DNA of 64,000 nt from assembly GCA_024291935.2 (NCBI GenBank), contig CM044317.1, positions 63,974,730 to 64,038,729 of the forward strand. Reading direction: 5' to 3'. This document shows, one piece after another, positions 24,078 through 35,759 of this stretch. A model generated the notes under the pieces. That model searched no databases. It was not told where the DNA came from and was given only the letters and a program-made list of their open reading frames with translations. Both the position numbers and the translations under genes were made by a program. This DNA comes from Okapia johnstoni. Taxonomy: Eukaryota; Chordata; Mammalia; Artiodactyla; Giraffidae. Position 1 is the first letter of the stretch, and each line of letters opens with the position of its first letter.

Positions 24078-24286
24078 GTGCATGCTTAGTCGTGTCTGAC
24101 TCTTTACAGCCCCATGGACTGTAGCCCACCAGGCTCCTCTTTCCGTGGAATTTTCTAGGCAGGAATATTGGAGTGGGTTTCCATTTCCTCATACAGGGGA
24201 TCTTCCCGACCCAAGGATGGAACTTGTGTCTCTAGCATCTTCTGCATTGGCAGGCAGATTCTTTACCACTGCCCCACTTGGGAAGC
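24078..24286 (-). mobile_element. Bov-tA SINE
   Basis: Reverse copy from 'gcatgcttagtcgtgtctgac' to 'ccccacttgggaagc'. The flanks 'aggcatgtgcttaa' and 'aggcatgcttaa' look like a slightly decayed target duplication. Confidence 0.92.
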
Positions 24287-25639
24287 AAGGCATGCTTAAT
24301 CACTAGCAAAACAAGGACCCCAGGAAAAACTGAGCGGGGAAATGTAGTAAGACATTTATATATTTAAAAGTATTGAAATAGTATATAAGGGAAAAATCAA
24401 AACTTTGAAATCTAGCCTTGTATTTGTTTTGAATCAGGTATTTAGGAGCCTTATGTTTTCCTCAGTGCTGTGGGGTGCCGCTTAGTTTTCTGTGTGCCTG
24501 TCTGAGTGTGTGAGTCAGTTTGTGTTGGCCTTACTTTGTGTTTTCGATTGTTTCTTCTATTCTCTTTCTCTCACACACAAACACACACACATCCTCATAC
24601 TCTGGCACTTAATAATTTTTTTCCAAATATCCCTACTTCTATACCCAACCCACTGTACTTGTTCCTCTCTAACCAGTCATAATCTGTAACTAATATATGT
24701 TTATGTTAATTGACTCTATTTATTTAACTTTTATCCCATGTTTCACATTTTAAAGTAGAATAAAAATAGAAGAGTAAGTACTATTATTCCCCTAAAAAAG
24801 ATACTACGTTGTTTATTAAATGTGCCTATCGGCAGATTCTTTCTCCTTTCAGCACTTTGTAGAAAATAGGCTTCCTACCCTATTATCATTATCAAATTTC
24901 TCACAATTAATATATCAACTTCTGGCTTCTATAGAATCCTGTGGCACTAGATTTACTTATTGTCATTGTTCATTATGATATATTTTCTTATCAATGAGAA
25001 ACGAATAAAATTATCTTTTATATGGACAGATGTTCATTTTTTTTTCTAGTTGAAAAAGGGATTTGAAAAGTGTATGGTATGTTCTGTCCCCAGCATAAAA
25101 CATCAAGAGGTGATTTTTCAAACTGAAATCTGTATTTAAAATTCTATATTGAGAATGATTTGAAAGTAATCAATTTCTCTTAATGAATAAGCATGCATAT
25201 ACAATCAATTTAATTCAACAAGTATGTTTCGAGCATTCACCACGTGCCAGGTCCTTTACCAGGCACTTGGGATGCATCAGCCTAATAAAGAGATAAAACT
25301 TCTTGCTCTTAAATTCTAGCAATGAAAGAATGACAACATAATATATAAGTAAACTATATAATATTTAGATATTGTTAGGTGTTTTCATTAACAACAAAAA
25401 ACAAGCAGGGTTACCAGGTTCAAGACTGTAAAGAGTGGGGGTAGCTGGTTGTAATTTTGAATAAGGTAAGAAGGGTAATCCCCCTGAAAAGGTAAGCTTT
25501 AAGAGAAAACTGGAAGAAGCTGACAGATTTAGCTGTGATGCTATTTGGAGGGGGCGGGGAGTGTTCTAGACAGAACAGCCAGTACAAAGACTCTAAGGCT
25601 ACAGCATGTGGGCAGTATTTCAAGACTCTCATTCTTAAG

Positions 25640-26305
25640 ACCAAGATCATGGCATCCGGTCCCATCACTTCATGGCAAATAGATGGGGAAACGATGGAAA
25701 CAGTGACAGGTTTTATTTTCTTGAGCTCCCAAATCACTGCATATGGTGACTGCAGCCATGAAAGTAAAAGATGCTTGCTCCTTGGAAGGAAAGCTATGAC
25801 AAACCTAGACAGCGTATTACAAAGCAGGGACATCACTTTGCTGACAAATCTGTATAGTCAAAGCTATGGTTTTTCCAGTAGTCATGTACAGATGTGAGAG
25901 TTGGACCATAAAGAAAGCTGAGCGCCCAAAGAATTGATGCTTTTGAACTGTGGTGCTGGAGAAGACTCTTGAGAGTCCCTTGGACAGAAAGGAGATCAAG
26001 TAAGTCAATCCTAAAGGAAATCAGTCCTGAATATTCATGGGAAGGACTGATGCTGAAGCTGAAGCTCCAATACCCTTTGGCTGCCTGATGCATAGAGCCA
26101 ATTCATTGGAAAAGACCCTGATGCTGGGTACAATTGAGGGCAGGAGGAGAAGGGAGCAAGAGAGGATAAGATGGTTGGATGGCATCACCAATTCAATGGA
26201 CATAAGTTTGAGCAAACTCTGGAAGATGGTGAAGGACAAGGAAGCCTGGCGTGCTGCAGTTCATGGGGTCGCAAAGAGTCAGACATGATTGAGTGACTGA
26301 ACAAC
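25640..26305 (+). mobile_element. BovB LINE 3' fragment (first of a direct pair)
   Basis: Sense BovB from 'aagaccaagatcatggcatc' through the post-RT region to 'catgattgagtgactgaaca'. Frames are interrupted. Confidence 0.92.
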
Positions 26306-26649
26306 AACATTCTTGTTATTTAAATAATTTCTCTACTATATTTTTCGATTACTGCATGCTCCTCCAAAAAATATGTATCAAATAAAAGTCACAAAACAGG
26401 TTAGGGAGTGACTATATTACCTAAGGATTCTCAGTGGGCTATGACAGCCATGGACAAAACTGTGAAATTGGTGGACTTTTCTATTCAGGTGACTTTTAGA
26501 AAGCATTTGTGGAAGTAATCCTGCTAAGTTTAATGAGTGAAAAGTAGCTTAATTATTCTTAATTACTTCTGCCAGAGTATTTGTGTTTTAATAAGTGACT
26601 ACAGAAAGCACACTGCTTTTACCCAACAGAGTGTATAATGGGTTTGCAA

Positions 26650-27352
26650 GCCTGCTGCTTAAAACTCAACATTCAAAAAACTAAAATCATGGCATCTGGT
26701 CCCATCACTTCATGGCAAATAGATGGGGAAACAATGGAAACAGTGAGAGACTTTATTTTGAGGGGCTCCAAAATCACGGCAGATGGTGACTGCAGCCATG
26801 AAATTAAAAGATGCTTCCTCCTTGGAAGAAAAGCTATGACCAACCTAGACAGCATATTAAAAGGCAGAGATATTACTTTACCAACAAAGGTCTGTCTAGT
26901 CAAAGCTCTGGTTTTTCTAGTAGCCATGTATGGATGTGAGAGTTGGACCATAAAAAAAGCTGAGCACCAAAGAATTGATGCTTTTGAACTGTGGTGTTGG
27001 TGAAGACTCTTGAGAGTCCTTTGGACTGCAAGGAGATCAAACCAGTCAATCCTGAAGGAAATCAGTCCTGAATATTCATTGGAAGAACTGATGCAGAAGC
27101 TTAAGGTCCAATACTTTGGCTACCTCATGCGAAGAACTGACTCATTGGAAAAGACCCTGATTGCTGGGAAAAATTGAAGGCAGGAGGAGAAGGGGATGAC
27201 AGAGGATGAGATGGTTGGACGGCATCACCGATTCGATGGACATGAGTTTGAGCAAGCTCTGGAAGTTGGTGATGGACAGGGAAGCCTGGCGTGCTGCAAT
27301 CCATGGGGTCACAAAGAGGTGGACACCGATGAGCCACTGAACTGAACTGAAG
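26650..27352 (+). mobile_element. BovB LINE 3' fragment (second of a direct pair)
   Basis: Sense BovB covering nearly the same segment as the copy 0.35 kb upstream, ending 'ccactgaactgaactgaag'. Its first 120 codons remain open, but the reverse transcriptase core is absent. Confidence 0.92.
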
Positions 27353-27572
27353 CCTGCTGCTACTGCTGCTCAGTCACTTCAGTCCTGTCAGACTCTTTGC
27401 AACCCTATGGACTGTAGCCTGCCCGGCTCCTCTGTCCATGGAATTCTCCAGGAAAGAATACTGGAGTGGGTTGCTATACCCTCCTCTAGGGGATCTTCCC
27501 AACCCAGAAATTGAACCCGGGTGTCCTGCATTGCAGGCAGATTTTTAACCGCTGATCCACCAGGGAAGCCCT
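27353..27572 (-). mobile_element. Bov-tA SINE abutting BovB
   Basis: Reverse copy with a (CTG)n-like start (ctgctactgctgctcagtcac), ending 'tccaccagggaagccc'. It is inserted at the 3' tail of the BovB copy. Confidence 0.92.
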
Positions 27573-28004
27573 TGAAGCCTGAACTAACCCTAATTTTAAA
27601 ATCTGATTTCACAATTGAATTATCTGGATAACTTTTAAAAAGCCCACTCATGCCTAGACCTCACTTCAAACCAATTAAGTCATCACCCCAGGCATCAATA
27701 TTTTTAAAAAGCTCCCCAGATGAATTTAAGGTGTAGCCCAGGTTGAAAACTACTAGGAAAGGACAATGGGGCAAGTAATGAGCTACCAGGGTGTATATGC
27801 CCATGAGGCATAAATGAAGCCACACAGCTCTCTACTCTGTCAGAGAACTTGGCCTGTGTTCTTATAGAAAGTGATTTTTAAATTCCCCATTATGACCACC
27901 AAACCCCCACTCTCCAATTTTTCTTTAAACTGGAAATTTGGAAGGACCTAAAAAAGTTTTTCCATGGTTTCCCTCCTATAAAGAATTACAATACTATTTA
28001 TTCC

Positions 28005-28216
28005 TTGGGCTTCCCTGGTGACTCAGCCGTAAAGAATCTGCCTGCTAATGCAGGAGAGGTGTGTTCGATCCTTGGGTCTAGAAGATCCCCTGGAGGAGGA
28101 AATGGCAACCCACTCCAGTATTCTTGCCTGAAAAATTCCATGGACAGAGGAGCCTGGCGGCCTACAGTCCATGGGGTTGCAAGAGAGTCGGACATGACTG
28201 AGCGACTCAACCACAA
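28005..28216 (+). mobile_element. Bov-tA SINE
   Basis: Complete sense copy from 'gggcttccctggtgactcag' to 'gacatgactgagcgactcaa'. Confidence 0.94.
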
Positions 28217-28816
28217 CTTTGAATTTAGACTACCCAGAACCTGGGTCTCACTTTTTGCCACCTCTCATTTCACCGGTCTGCAGCTCAGAGAACAAAGATA
28301 AGTTACACCACTCCTTCATTATTCACAATTTGGATAATTCAAATCCAGAATAGCTTTCTACAACCTAATGAAGCCACTTAGCATTTTCTCTTACACTCAA
28401 GTGCCATCTACTGACAAAATGGGGTGTGTCTCTTTTTACTCTAAAGGGATACTGCCCAAAGAACAAACAGCATTTCTAGACACTTGTTTGTCTTAAAATC
28501 AGGGCTATGTTTTTATAGAAATCAGACTTATAAAGACAAATTATATCAAAGAAATAAATGACTGCCAGAAGATCACAAAAGCAGGAAATTACTGATTTCT
28601 CTTACAATGCCATTTGGATTATCCATAGTAACATGAAAGAAAAAAAAGATACTCCTAAGAACAGGTACAGTTTTTGACTACCCAGCTGATAACTAAATAA
28701 CTGTGTTTGTTTAAAAGAAAAGCTTGGCTTGCTCATTGTCGTTAGCTAACATTTTTATGTGACTTCAGTGCAGTGAACACTCAGAAAATCAGAAGCTTTA
28801 AAAAGCTAAATAACTG

Positions 28817-28940
28817 GGACTTCCCCAGTGGCCCAGTGGTTAAGACTCCACTTCCAATGCAAGGGGCATGGGTTCAATCCCTAGTTGGGGAACAAAGACC
28901 CCACATGCTTGGAGTGTGGCCAAAAAAAAAAAAAAACCAC
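28817..28940 (+). mobile_element. CHR-type tRNA-Glu SINE
   Basis: Sense copy 'gggacttccccagtggccca' to 'ggagtgtggcc' followed by an A15 tail. Confidence 0.9.
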
Positions 28941-29601
28941 AGCTAAATAATTTACCTGAAGTCACACGCTGGTAGATAGAGTAGTCAAAGTTAGAATTCA
29001 AAGTCTTAATAAGTAGACCTGACTTTTGAGTTTACTCTACAGTATCTTTCCTCAGCTGTGCCCCTTGCACCCTCAATATTTACAGAGCCTTGATTGCCGC
29101 ATCATCACCAATTAACAGTCCATTTTTTCTTTAGGAAAAGAAAAGCTACACACAGATTTTCTGTATAACTTTTAGAGATGTAAGCTGGATAAGCTGGTGT
29201 GTGTGTGTACAAAGTTACATTCTCTCAAGGATTAATTTCGAACTGAATTTAAACTGTGGATATCAATTTGAAAGTTGTTAATAGTATTAACAACAAACTT
29301 ATTAAGAGAAAATTTCTTTGCAGAAGCTTATACTACACTGTTAAAATGTATGAAGTGATTTTCCCTGGTAAATTCACCTACTTTGTTAGGTAAATTTAAT
29401 TCCAAATTAAAAAAAAGTCACTTTAAACAAGCATGACTTTAAAATATTCAAAAGCACAAATACTTATGTATGTATATGTATTATATGGTTTAGGAGATGA
29501 ATACAAATATAAAATACATAAACATAAATATATACAACTATAAAATGCAAATATCAAAGAAAAAACCAAGGGCAAAATTTAGGCTAAGTGCCACTAACCT
29601 T

Positions 29602-29711
29602 GGGCTTCTCTGGTGGCTCAGATGGTAAAGAATCTGCCTGCAATGCGGGAGACCAGAGTTTGATCCCTGGGTCAGGGAGATCCCCTGAAGAAAGAAATGG
29701 CTACTCATTTC
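29602..29711 (+). mobile_element. Bov-tA SINE, 3' half missing
   Basis: Starts 'gggcttctctggtggctcag' and stops in the Bov-A part at 'gaaatggctactcatttc'. Confidence 0.85.
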
Positions 29712-30464
29712 GATAACCTAAAAGATTAACCTTTTAGAATTAAATTCATCTAAAAATAACATTATAACAAAAGGTAATATTGTTGTAAAATATGGTTAAA
29801 TTCAGTTATTTCTTTCTCTTTGGCATAGCAATCATATGACTGAGACCACCATAAAAAATTCCACTGAATACCAAAAAGCATGAAATAGAATACATTCACA
29901 CAGCATGAAGATAGCATTTGGGTGGTATTTTGCGGGACTTTTTTTCCCATAAAGCTTTTTCACTTATTGCACTTCATAAAGAGAATAGCACTTAATGGAA
30001 AGTTGTTGACTCACAGAAAGATTTTCAGTTCACAACTGTGATCCTTTTTTATTTTTATCAACAGTCGTTAGCATGAAATTTTTCAAATTGGTATCCACAG
30101 TTAAAGTTTTTTTCCCTGATTATACAGCAATACCTGTTCAAGTTGAAAACTTAGTGTGCTGAAAAATAAAAGTCATCCATAATTGCTCAATCAGAACCCA
30201 TGTCGAGCCTTAAGTTGTTTTTATGTATTTCAGATCAGTCAATTTTGTCTTCTATTTTCCCCATTTAACATTATTGTGTAGCTTTTTTCTCTTTTTCTGT
30301 TTTTATTTTTTTTTTATAAATATCACTATGGACCCAGAGATCTTAATTCATTCAGTGAGTTATGGTTATTTATAGTTGCTAGTCTCTTTTGATGCTCAAA
30401 TTTCATTAGTAGGAGCCTCTCCAAGCTGGTTCCTGTGTTCATGGGACACAATTCCATTATCTCT

Positions 30465-31405
30465 ATTTTTTTTTTAAATTGCGGTAAAATACACATAACA
30501 TAAAATTTACCATGTTAACCATTTAAAAATGTACAATTCAGTATTAAGTATCTTTGCATTGTTGTGCAACTAGTGTCCAGAAATTCCTCATCTTTCGAAA
30601 CTGAAGCTCTGTACCCATTAAACAACTCCTCATTTCCTCTCTCCCCTAAACCCCTGACAACCACTATTCCACTTTTTCTGTTTCTATGAATCTGACTACT
30701 CTAGACATCTTATATAAGTAGAATCATACAGTGGTTATCTTTTGAAGTGAAGTGTTAAGTCGGTCAGTCAAGTCAGACTCTTTGTGATTCCATGGACTGT
30801 AGCCCACCAGGCTTCTCTGTCCGTGGAATTCTCCAGGCAAGGATACTGGAGTGGGTTGTCATTCCCTTCTCCAGGGAGTCTTCCTGACCCAGGGATCAAA
30901 TCCAGGTCTCCTACACTGGGGCAGATTCTTTAATGTCTGAGCCACCAGGGAAGTTATCTTTTTATGACTGGCTTTTTTTTTCCCACTTAGCAGAGTATCC
31001 TTATTCATGTTGTAGCATGAGTCAGAATTTCCTTCGTTTTAAGGCTGGATAATATTCCATTGTAGGTACTTATATTTTGTATTTTGCTTACTCATTCATC
31101 AATCAAAGGACATTTGGATTGCTTCCACATTTTAACTATCGTAAATTTGACATGGGAGTATAACATGGGTGCATAAGTATCTCTTGGAGACCTTCCTTTC
31201 AATTCTTTTGAGTGTATACACAAAAGTGGAATTGCTGGATCATATGGCAATTGTATTTTTAATCTGGGGAGAACCACCATACTGTTTTCCATATTGTCTA
31301 TACCATTTATACTCCCATCCACAGTGCACAAAAGTTTCAGTTTCTCCACACTCTTGTTAATACTTTCTATTTTCTGTATTTTTGATAGCAGCCATCATGA
31401 TGGGT
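30465..31405 (-). mobile_element. Ancient L1 (L1M type), reverse, split by a SINE
   Basis: Reversed L1 3' UTR ('attgcggtaaaatacacataac', typical of old mammalian L1) leads into decayed ORF2. On the minus strand the peptide [20 protein letters not shown] is still legible at about 31230. It is interrupted at 30744-30953. Confidence 0.85.
30744..30953 (-). mobile_element. Bov-tA SINE in ancient L1 with 9-bp target duplication
   Basis: Full reverse copy ending 'gagccaccagggaag', flanked by TTATCTTTT at 30735-30743 and 30954-30962. L1 continues on both sides. Confidence 0.93.
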
Positions 31406-31744
31406 GTTCCACTAATCTCTGAACACTTCATTGCATTCTGGTACCTTGCCCAGACATGAAATTAGCCATTTTTTCAAGATTTTCACTGGAGGAGAAAAAT
31501 ATATGAATATAAAATAGAAGAAATCAGAGGGTTAGAAAATAAGGCTTATGAGAAAGGATTAAAGACCAATAGGTAAGACTGAGGTTTGTACTTTTAATTA
31601 ACTTTTCAAAATAAAGCTTGTTTTCTAGCTTCAGAGGGAACAGAATGGTACAGAAAAGGTGGATGTTGCTCAGTCTGAGTTGCCTCGGCAGTTTGGAATG
31701 ACGGTCACAGCCTCCTCTCACAGTCTGTTTCCATGCTTTTGCAG

Positions 31745-32192
31745 GCTCCCAGGAACCTTAGCCAGGCTGGACCTAAAAGGCAATGCCATCCAGGATATTG
31801 CTGAGAGGGAGGTCAAGGATCTGAAGCAGCTTCAGGTTCTAAACCTCAGGAACAACAAGCTTTCCGCTTTAGACCTCAAAGCCCTGGAGGTGCTGCCTCG
31901 CCTCCGGCACCTGTATCTGGATGGAAATCCGTGGAATTGCACCTGTAGTCTCCTGAGAGCCAGGGAGGTCCTGAAGGCCAAGGGCACAGATGTGAAGGGA
32001 GGACAGTGTGCAGCACCAGCTGAACGACAAGGGGAGAGCTGGATGTCTTCAAAGAAGATCATGAAGCAATGTGAGCATCACTTACGTCTGACCGAGAAAA
32101 GCAAAGAGACCAAAAAGAAACCAAAGCTGGAGGAGCACGCCAGCATCGGAATCAATGTGGATGATGATTATTATGATTATGAGATAGATTAG
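31745..32192 (+). CDS. NEPN: NEPN (nephrocan) coding exon 3: last repeats, C-terminal cap, acidic tail, stop
   Basis: Completes the split Gln364 and continues LPGTLARLDLKGNAIQDI through the last LRRs to the C-terminal cap (NPWNCTCSLLRAREVLKA, then GGQCAAP and KQCEHH cysteines), with an NCT glycosylation site. A basic stretch (KSKETKKKPK) follows, and the chain ends with an acidic, tyrosine-rich tail (DDDYYDYEID), a plausible tyrosine-sulfation site. Stop TAG is at 32190-32192. The three exons sum to 1539 bases, 512 codons plus stop, which equals the length I recall for mouse nephrocan. With exons 1 and 2 the gene is intact and spliceable. The open frame extending upstream to 31659 is intronic. 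Confidence 0.97.
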
Positions 32193-32244
32193 GGATGAGC
32201 TTTGTTTGCAGTTTAGAAAAAGGTTTTGTTTCTTTCTTTCTTAA

Positions 32245-32560
32245 AAGTAGCCCTCATTTTTAGAGCAGTTTTAGGTTCATAGCAGAATCTAGAGCAAAGT
32301 ACAGAGATTTCCGGTATACCCCTCACCCCTACACAAACATAGCCTCCCCCATTACAACATGTCCCACCAGGCGTGGAGCATTTATTACAGTTGATGAACC
32401 TGTATCAATGCATCATAATCACCTAAAGTCCACAGTTTACGTTGAGGTTCACTTTTGGTGTTGTACATACTATGGGTTTGGACAAATATATAATGACATG
32501 TATTCACCATTACAGTATCACACAGAGTAGTTTCACTGCCCTAAAAATCTTCTTTGCTCC
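32245..32560 (-). mobile_element. Ancient L1 3' UTR fragment in the NEPN 3' UTR
   Basis: 'ttttagagcagttttaggttcatagcag' through 'cccctcacccctacacaaac' to 'agtttcactgccctaaaaatc' is old L1M 3' UTR in reverse. It begins only about 50 bases after the NEPN stop, so it probably lies in the transcript. Confidence 0.8.
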
Positions 32561-32788
32561 ATGAAAAACGCTTTTTAATGTTCAATCTCTTATGCAGAAA
32601 TATATAATACATTTAGATATGCAAGATTTTTAAATAAGTTTTTCTTTCTCTTTAACAAATGAAATGACAGTTAAGATAAGCTGAGGTGGGAGGAGTAACG
32701 TAGAAAAGAACAATGGTCAGAAGAAGATGTAAATTCCTACCATGTTAAAAGTAATTTGTGTTTTATACGGAAACAAATAGTAATGCCC

Positions 32789-32910
32789 AATAAAATCGCC
32801 AACTTCCTGCAAATAGAGCAGATCATTTTAGCAGATAAAAAGTGATGATTTCATATATGAAGCTGGTACCTAAAGGCCTACGCCATACACTTTTGCTTAC
32901 AAGAAATAAA
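32789..32910 (+). promoter_or_regulatory. NEPN: Candidate NEPN polyadenylation signals
   Basis: Canonical AATAAA hexamers at 32789-32794 and 32905-32910 lie about 600 and 710 bases after the stop codon. They are the nearest good candidates for the 3' end. No transcript evidence is available here. Confidence 0.5.
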
Positions 32911-33463
32911 AACTGACTAACCTCAAGCAGGAAAGAATTTATTGGAAAGATTGGGACCAGCTCACAGAATCAAAGGAAAACGGGAGCACATGGTAAGGAT
33001 GGAGATCAGGTCTGTCCCCAGGGCCCCAGGGAAAAGAACGTAATGGAGAGTCCCTGAGCCTTTTCAGGGTTCTCTCTGCAGAATGAAGTGTTCCACTATT
33101 ATCAGTGTTATTAATAGCTCCCCTCTTCTCAAGAGTCACATCCTCAGAGGGAGAGACTAACTGTTCTAGCTTGAGTCACATGTTTGCCTTTAACTAAGGG
33201 ACAGAAGCCAAGGCTACTTTGACAGTCTCCCCAAGACCAAAGGGAAATCTGAAAGAGAAATGTAAACTGGTGCTGTAATTACTGCAGATGTCCCTATACC
33301 AGGCTTTCTGAAAAGAGCATGCTTTAGTTACATTCAATTTTCTCTGGGGACCACAGTCTCTGCTGTGCCTTCCTTTTGATTAACTGCATGCATTTGAGAG
33401 CTGTCTGACGGAGGATACAGGTGTGACTGTGGGATAATTTTCTATCAACCTACCTGTGAAAAT

Positions 33464-33585
33464 GTGCTGTGTGCTTAGTCAGTCAGTCTTTGTGACCCCA
33501 TCGACTGTAGCCTGCCAGGCTCTTTTGTCCACAGGATTTTTCAGGCAAGAATAATAGAGTGGGTTGCCATTCCCTCTTCTGGGGA
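33464..33585 (-). mobile_element. Bov-tA SINE fragment
   Basis: Reverse Bov-A portion only (gtgtgcttagtcagtcag to gtgggttgccattccctc). The tRNA head is missing. Confidence 0.85.
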
Positions 33586-34183
33586 CTTATGAAAATGATC
33601 TGCTTGCAAATAAATTTAAAACCCCATCAAAATCAGCTGCTGTTCTAAACAATAAAATTTATCAGCTGTAGTAATCTACAAAGATTTTCCTCAGAATGAC
33701 AAAGAAAGAAACTGTAGCGATTGAGTGGATGAGCAAAGATGCCCATAAGAAGCTACAACTTTCTCCAGAGTGCTATGTTTTAAGTTAAACTTTTGGAAAA
33801 TTTTGCATTAATTGCTTTATATCCATAGTTTCTTCTCCCCAAATCCTTATAACATTGATATTCCTTGGAGAAGAGCCTACAAATATTGTCGTTTCTAGTA
33901 CTCCTTGGCACATTGACAGGTATCCCAAATACATGTGCACAGATGTGCAGAAATCAGGGAAATCATATGGTTTTCCTTGCTATTGTGTGGAGCTTCAATT
34001 CTTCTAATGAGTTAGACCACAGTTCTCTCTAACAAAGATGAATGATGCTTGATGTGTAATGATTTATACTCGCTGACTGCATGGATATTGATAATCAGAA
34101 GTCTCATGCAATGAGGACCTTGAGAAAGAATCTAGTCTTGTACAGGTAAGGGAGTTCAGGTTCACAAGAGTGAAGTGACTATT

Positions 34184-34415
34184 CAGTTCAGTTCAGTTGC
34201 TCAGTCATATCTGACTCTTTGCGACCCCATGGACTGCAGCATGCCAGGCCTCCCTGTCCATCACCAACTCCCAGAGTACTAAAACTCATGTCCACTGAGT
34301 CGGTGATGCCATCCAGCCATCTCATCCTCTGTTGTCCCCTTCTCCTCCCGCCTTCAATCTTTCCCAGCATCAGGGTCTTTTCAAATGAGTCAGTTCTTCA
34401 CATCAGATGGCCATT
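34184..34415 (-). mobile_element. BovB 3'-end fragment with 9-bp target duplication
   Basis: Reversed BovB terminus of 232 bases between perfect repeats GTGACTATT at 34175-34183 and 34416-34424. The flanking DNA reads like a MIR interrupted by this insertion. Confidence 0.92.
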
Positions 34416-34578
34416 GTGACTATTGGGTCCACACACATAGGAAGTGGCAGGACCAGAACTTGATTGCATCCAGGCTTTTTGACTTCAGTCCAGTACTCTT
34501 TCTACTATAGCATTCAAAACTATGTTAAGATTCCCTTAGCACATTCTACTCACAATGTCTCGAGTGGTGATAAGTTCA

Positions 34579-35190
34579 ATAAAGTATCTGTATTCATCTG
34601 CTTGGGCAGACATAACAAAATACCACAGGCTGGGTGACTTAAGTAACAAAAAATCTGTTCTGGAGGCTAGAAGCCCAAGGTTAAGGTGTTGTAAGGGTTG
34701 GGTTTTGGTGAGGTGTCTCTTCCTGATTTGAAGAGGACTGTCTTCTCACCGTGTCCTCCCATGGCTTCTTGTCTGTGTGCACACACATGGGAAGAGAGAT
34801 ATCTCTGACATCCCTTCTTCTTATAAGGACACCAGTCCTATTAAATTAGGTGCCACCTTTGTGACCTCAATTAACAGTAATTAAGGGCTTCCCTCATAGC
34901 TCAGTTGGTAAAAGAATCTGCCCACAATGCAGGAGACCTGGGTTTGATTCTGGGGTCAGGAAGATCCCCTGGAGAAGGGAAGAGCAACCCATTCCAGTTT
35001 TCTTGCCTGGAGAATCCCATGGACAGATGAGCCTAGCAGCCTACAGTCCATGGGATCGCAAGAGTCAGACATGACTTAGCGACTAAACCACCACCATCTC
35101 CCTAGAGGTCCTATCTCCAAATACAATCACATTGGAGGTTAAGGCTTAACATATGAAGGAAACTTGGGGACACAATTCAGTCCACGACAG
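34579..35190 (+). repeat. Ancient mammalian interspersed repeat, split by a SINE
   Basis: 'cataacaaaataccacaggctgggtgactt', 'tctggaggctagaagcccaag', 'cttataaggacaccagtcc' and, after the SINE, 'ctatctccaaatacaatcac' are a widely shared mammalian repeat phrase. I do not assign the family. Confidence 0.6.
34885..35098 (+). mobile_element. Bov-tA SINE in an ancient repeat
   Basis: Sense copy from 'gggcttccctcatagctcag' to 'atgacttagcgactaaacc', followed by an ACC-rich tail. Confidence 0.93.
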
Positions 35191-35196
35191 TATTTA

Positions 35197-35240
35197 TCTA
35201 ACTTTCTATCTATCTACCTACCTACCTATCAATTTATCTC
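35197..35240 (+). repeat. (TATC)/(TACC) short tandem repeat
   Basis: Mixed tetranucleotide run: tatctatctacctacctacctatc. Confidence 0.85.
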
Positions 35241-35759
35241 AATTTCTGACTCTTGATTAAGTTTGTTGTTGAATTTACATAAAAAAAAAACAAGGATAGA
35301 AGGTTGAGAGGCCAAGAAAGGGAAATTATAAGCCCAATTATTACACATTTACACTTAATGTACAAATTTTAAAAGATCATACAATTATGTATTAATCATG
35401 GAAAACAGCTAGTGACCAGGATTGAGATATAAGATGAGTGAAATTGGGAAGGAAAGACGAAATATGGAATATAAGAGACTGCTTCAACTGGAAGGTGAAT
35501 GTAAGTGGAGTTGGAGAAGGGGTGGTCATCTTAGCACACGGTACATTCAATGCCTAAGAAAGAATTACTTGGTAGATGAAGGTAGTTAAACTGTCAGAGA
35601 CCAGTTTTTATTCTGTTAATTTTCAGTGCCTGTTTCCTTATGCATAAGATGGGGATTACATACAACCTCCTAGAGTTAGTTCTTTTGAATTAAACCTAAT
35701 AAATGGATGAAAGATATTGTCATAACTACCCCATAATTTGCAAATCTGCCTCTCTCTAC

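Larger units (their letters stand above)
23700..31744 (+). other. NEPN: NEPN intron 2
   Basis: An 8.0-kb GT-AG intron (GTAAGTG donor; CTTTTGCAG acceptor). Besides the listed repeats it holds AT-rich DNA of no recognised function, the longest clear stretches being 24.3-25.6, 28.2-28.8 and 29.7-30.4 kb. Confidence 0.92.

Noticed and set aside
28005..28100. tRNA-like segments (also at 7900, 12389, 36711, 56799 and elsewhere)
   Set aside because: These are tRNA-Glu-derived heads of Bov-tA/CHR SINEs, lacking a proper acceptor stem and followed by the SINE body, so not tRNA genes.
31659..31744. Upstream extension of the NEPN exon-3 frame as an alternative first exon
   Set aside because: The open frame continues into the intron by chance; a strong TTTTGCAG acceptor at 31744 and agreement with the mouse protein define the exon start.
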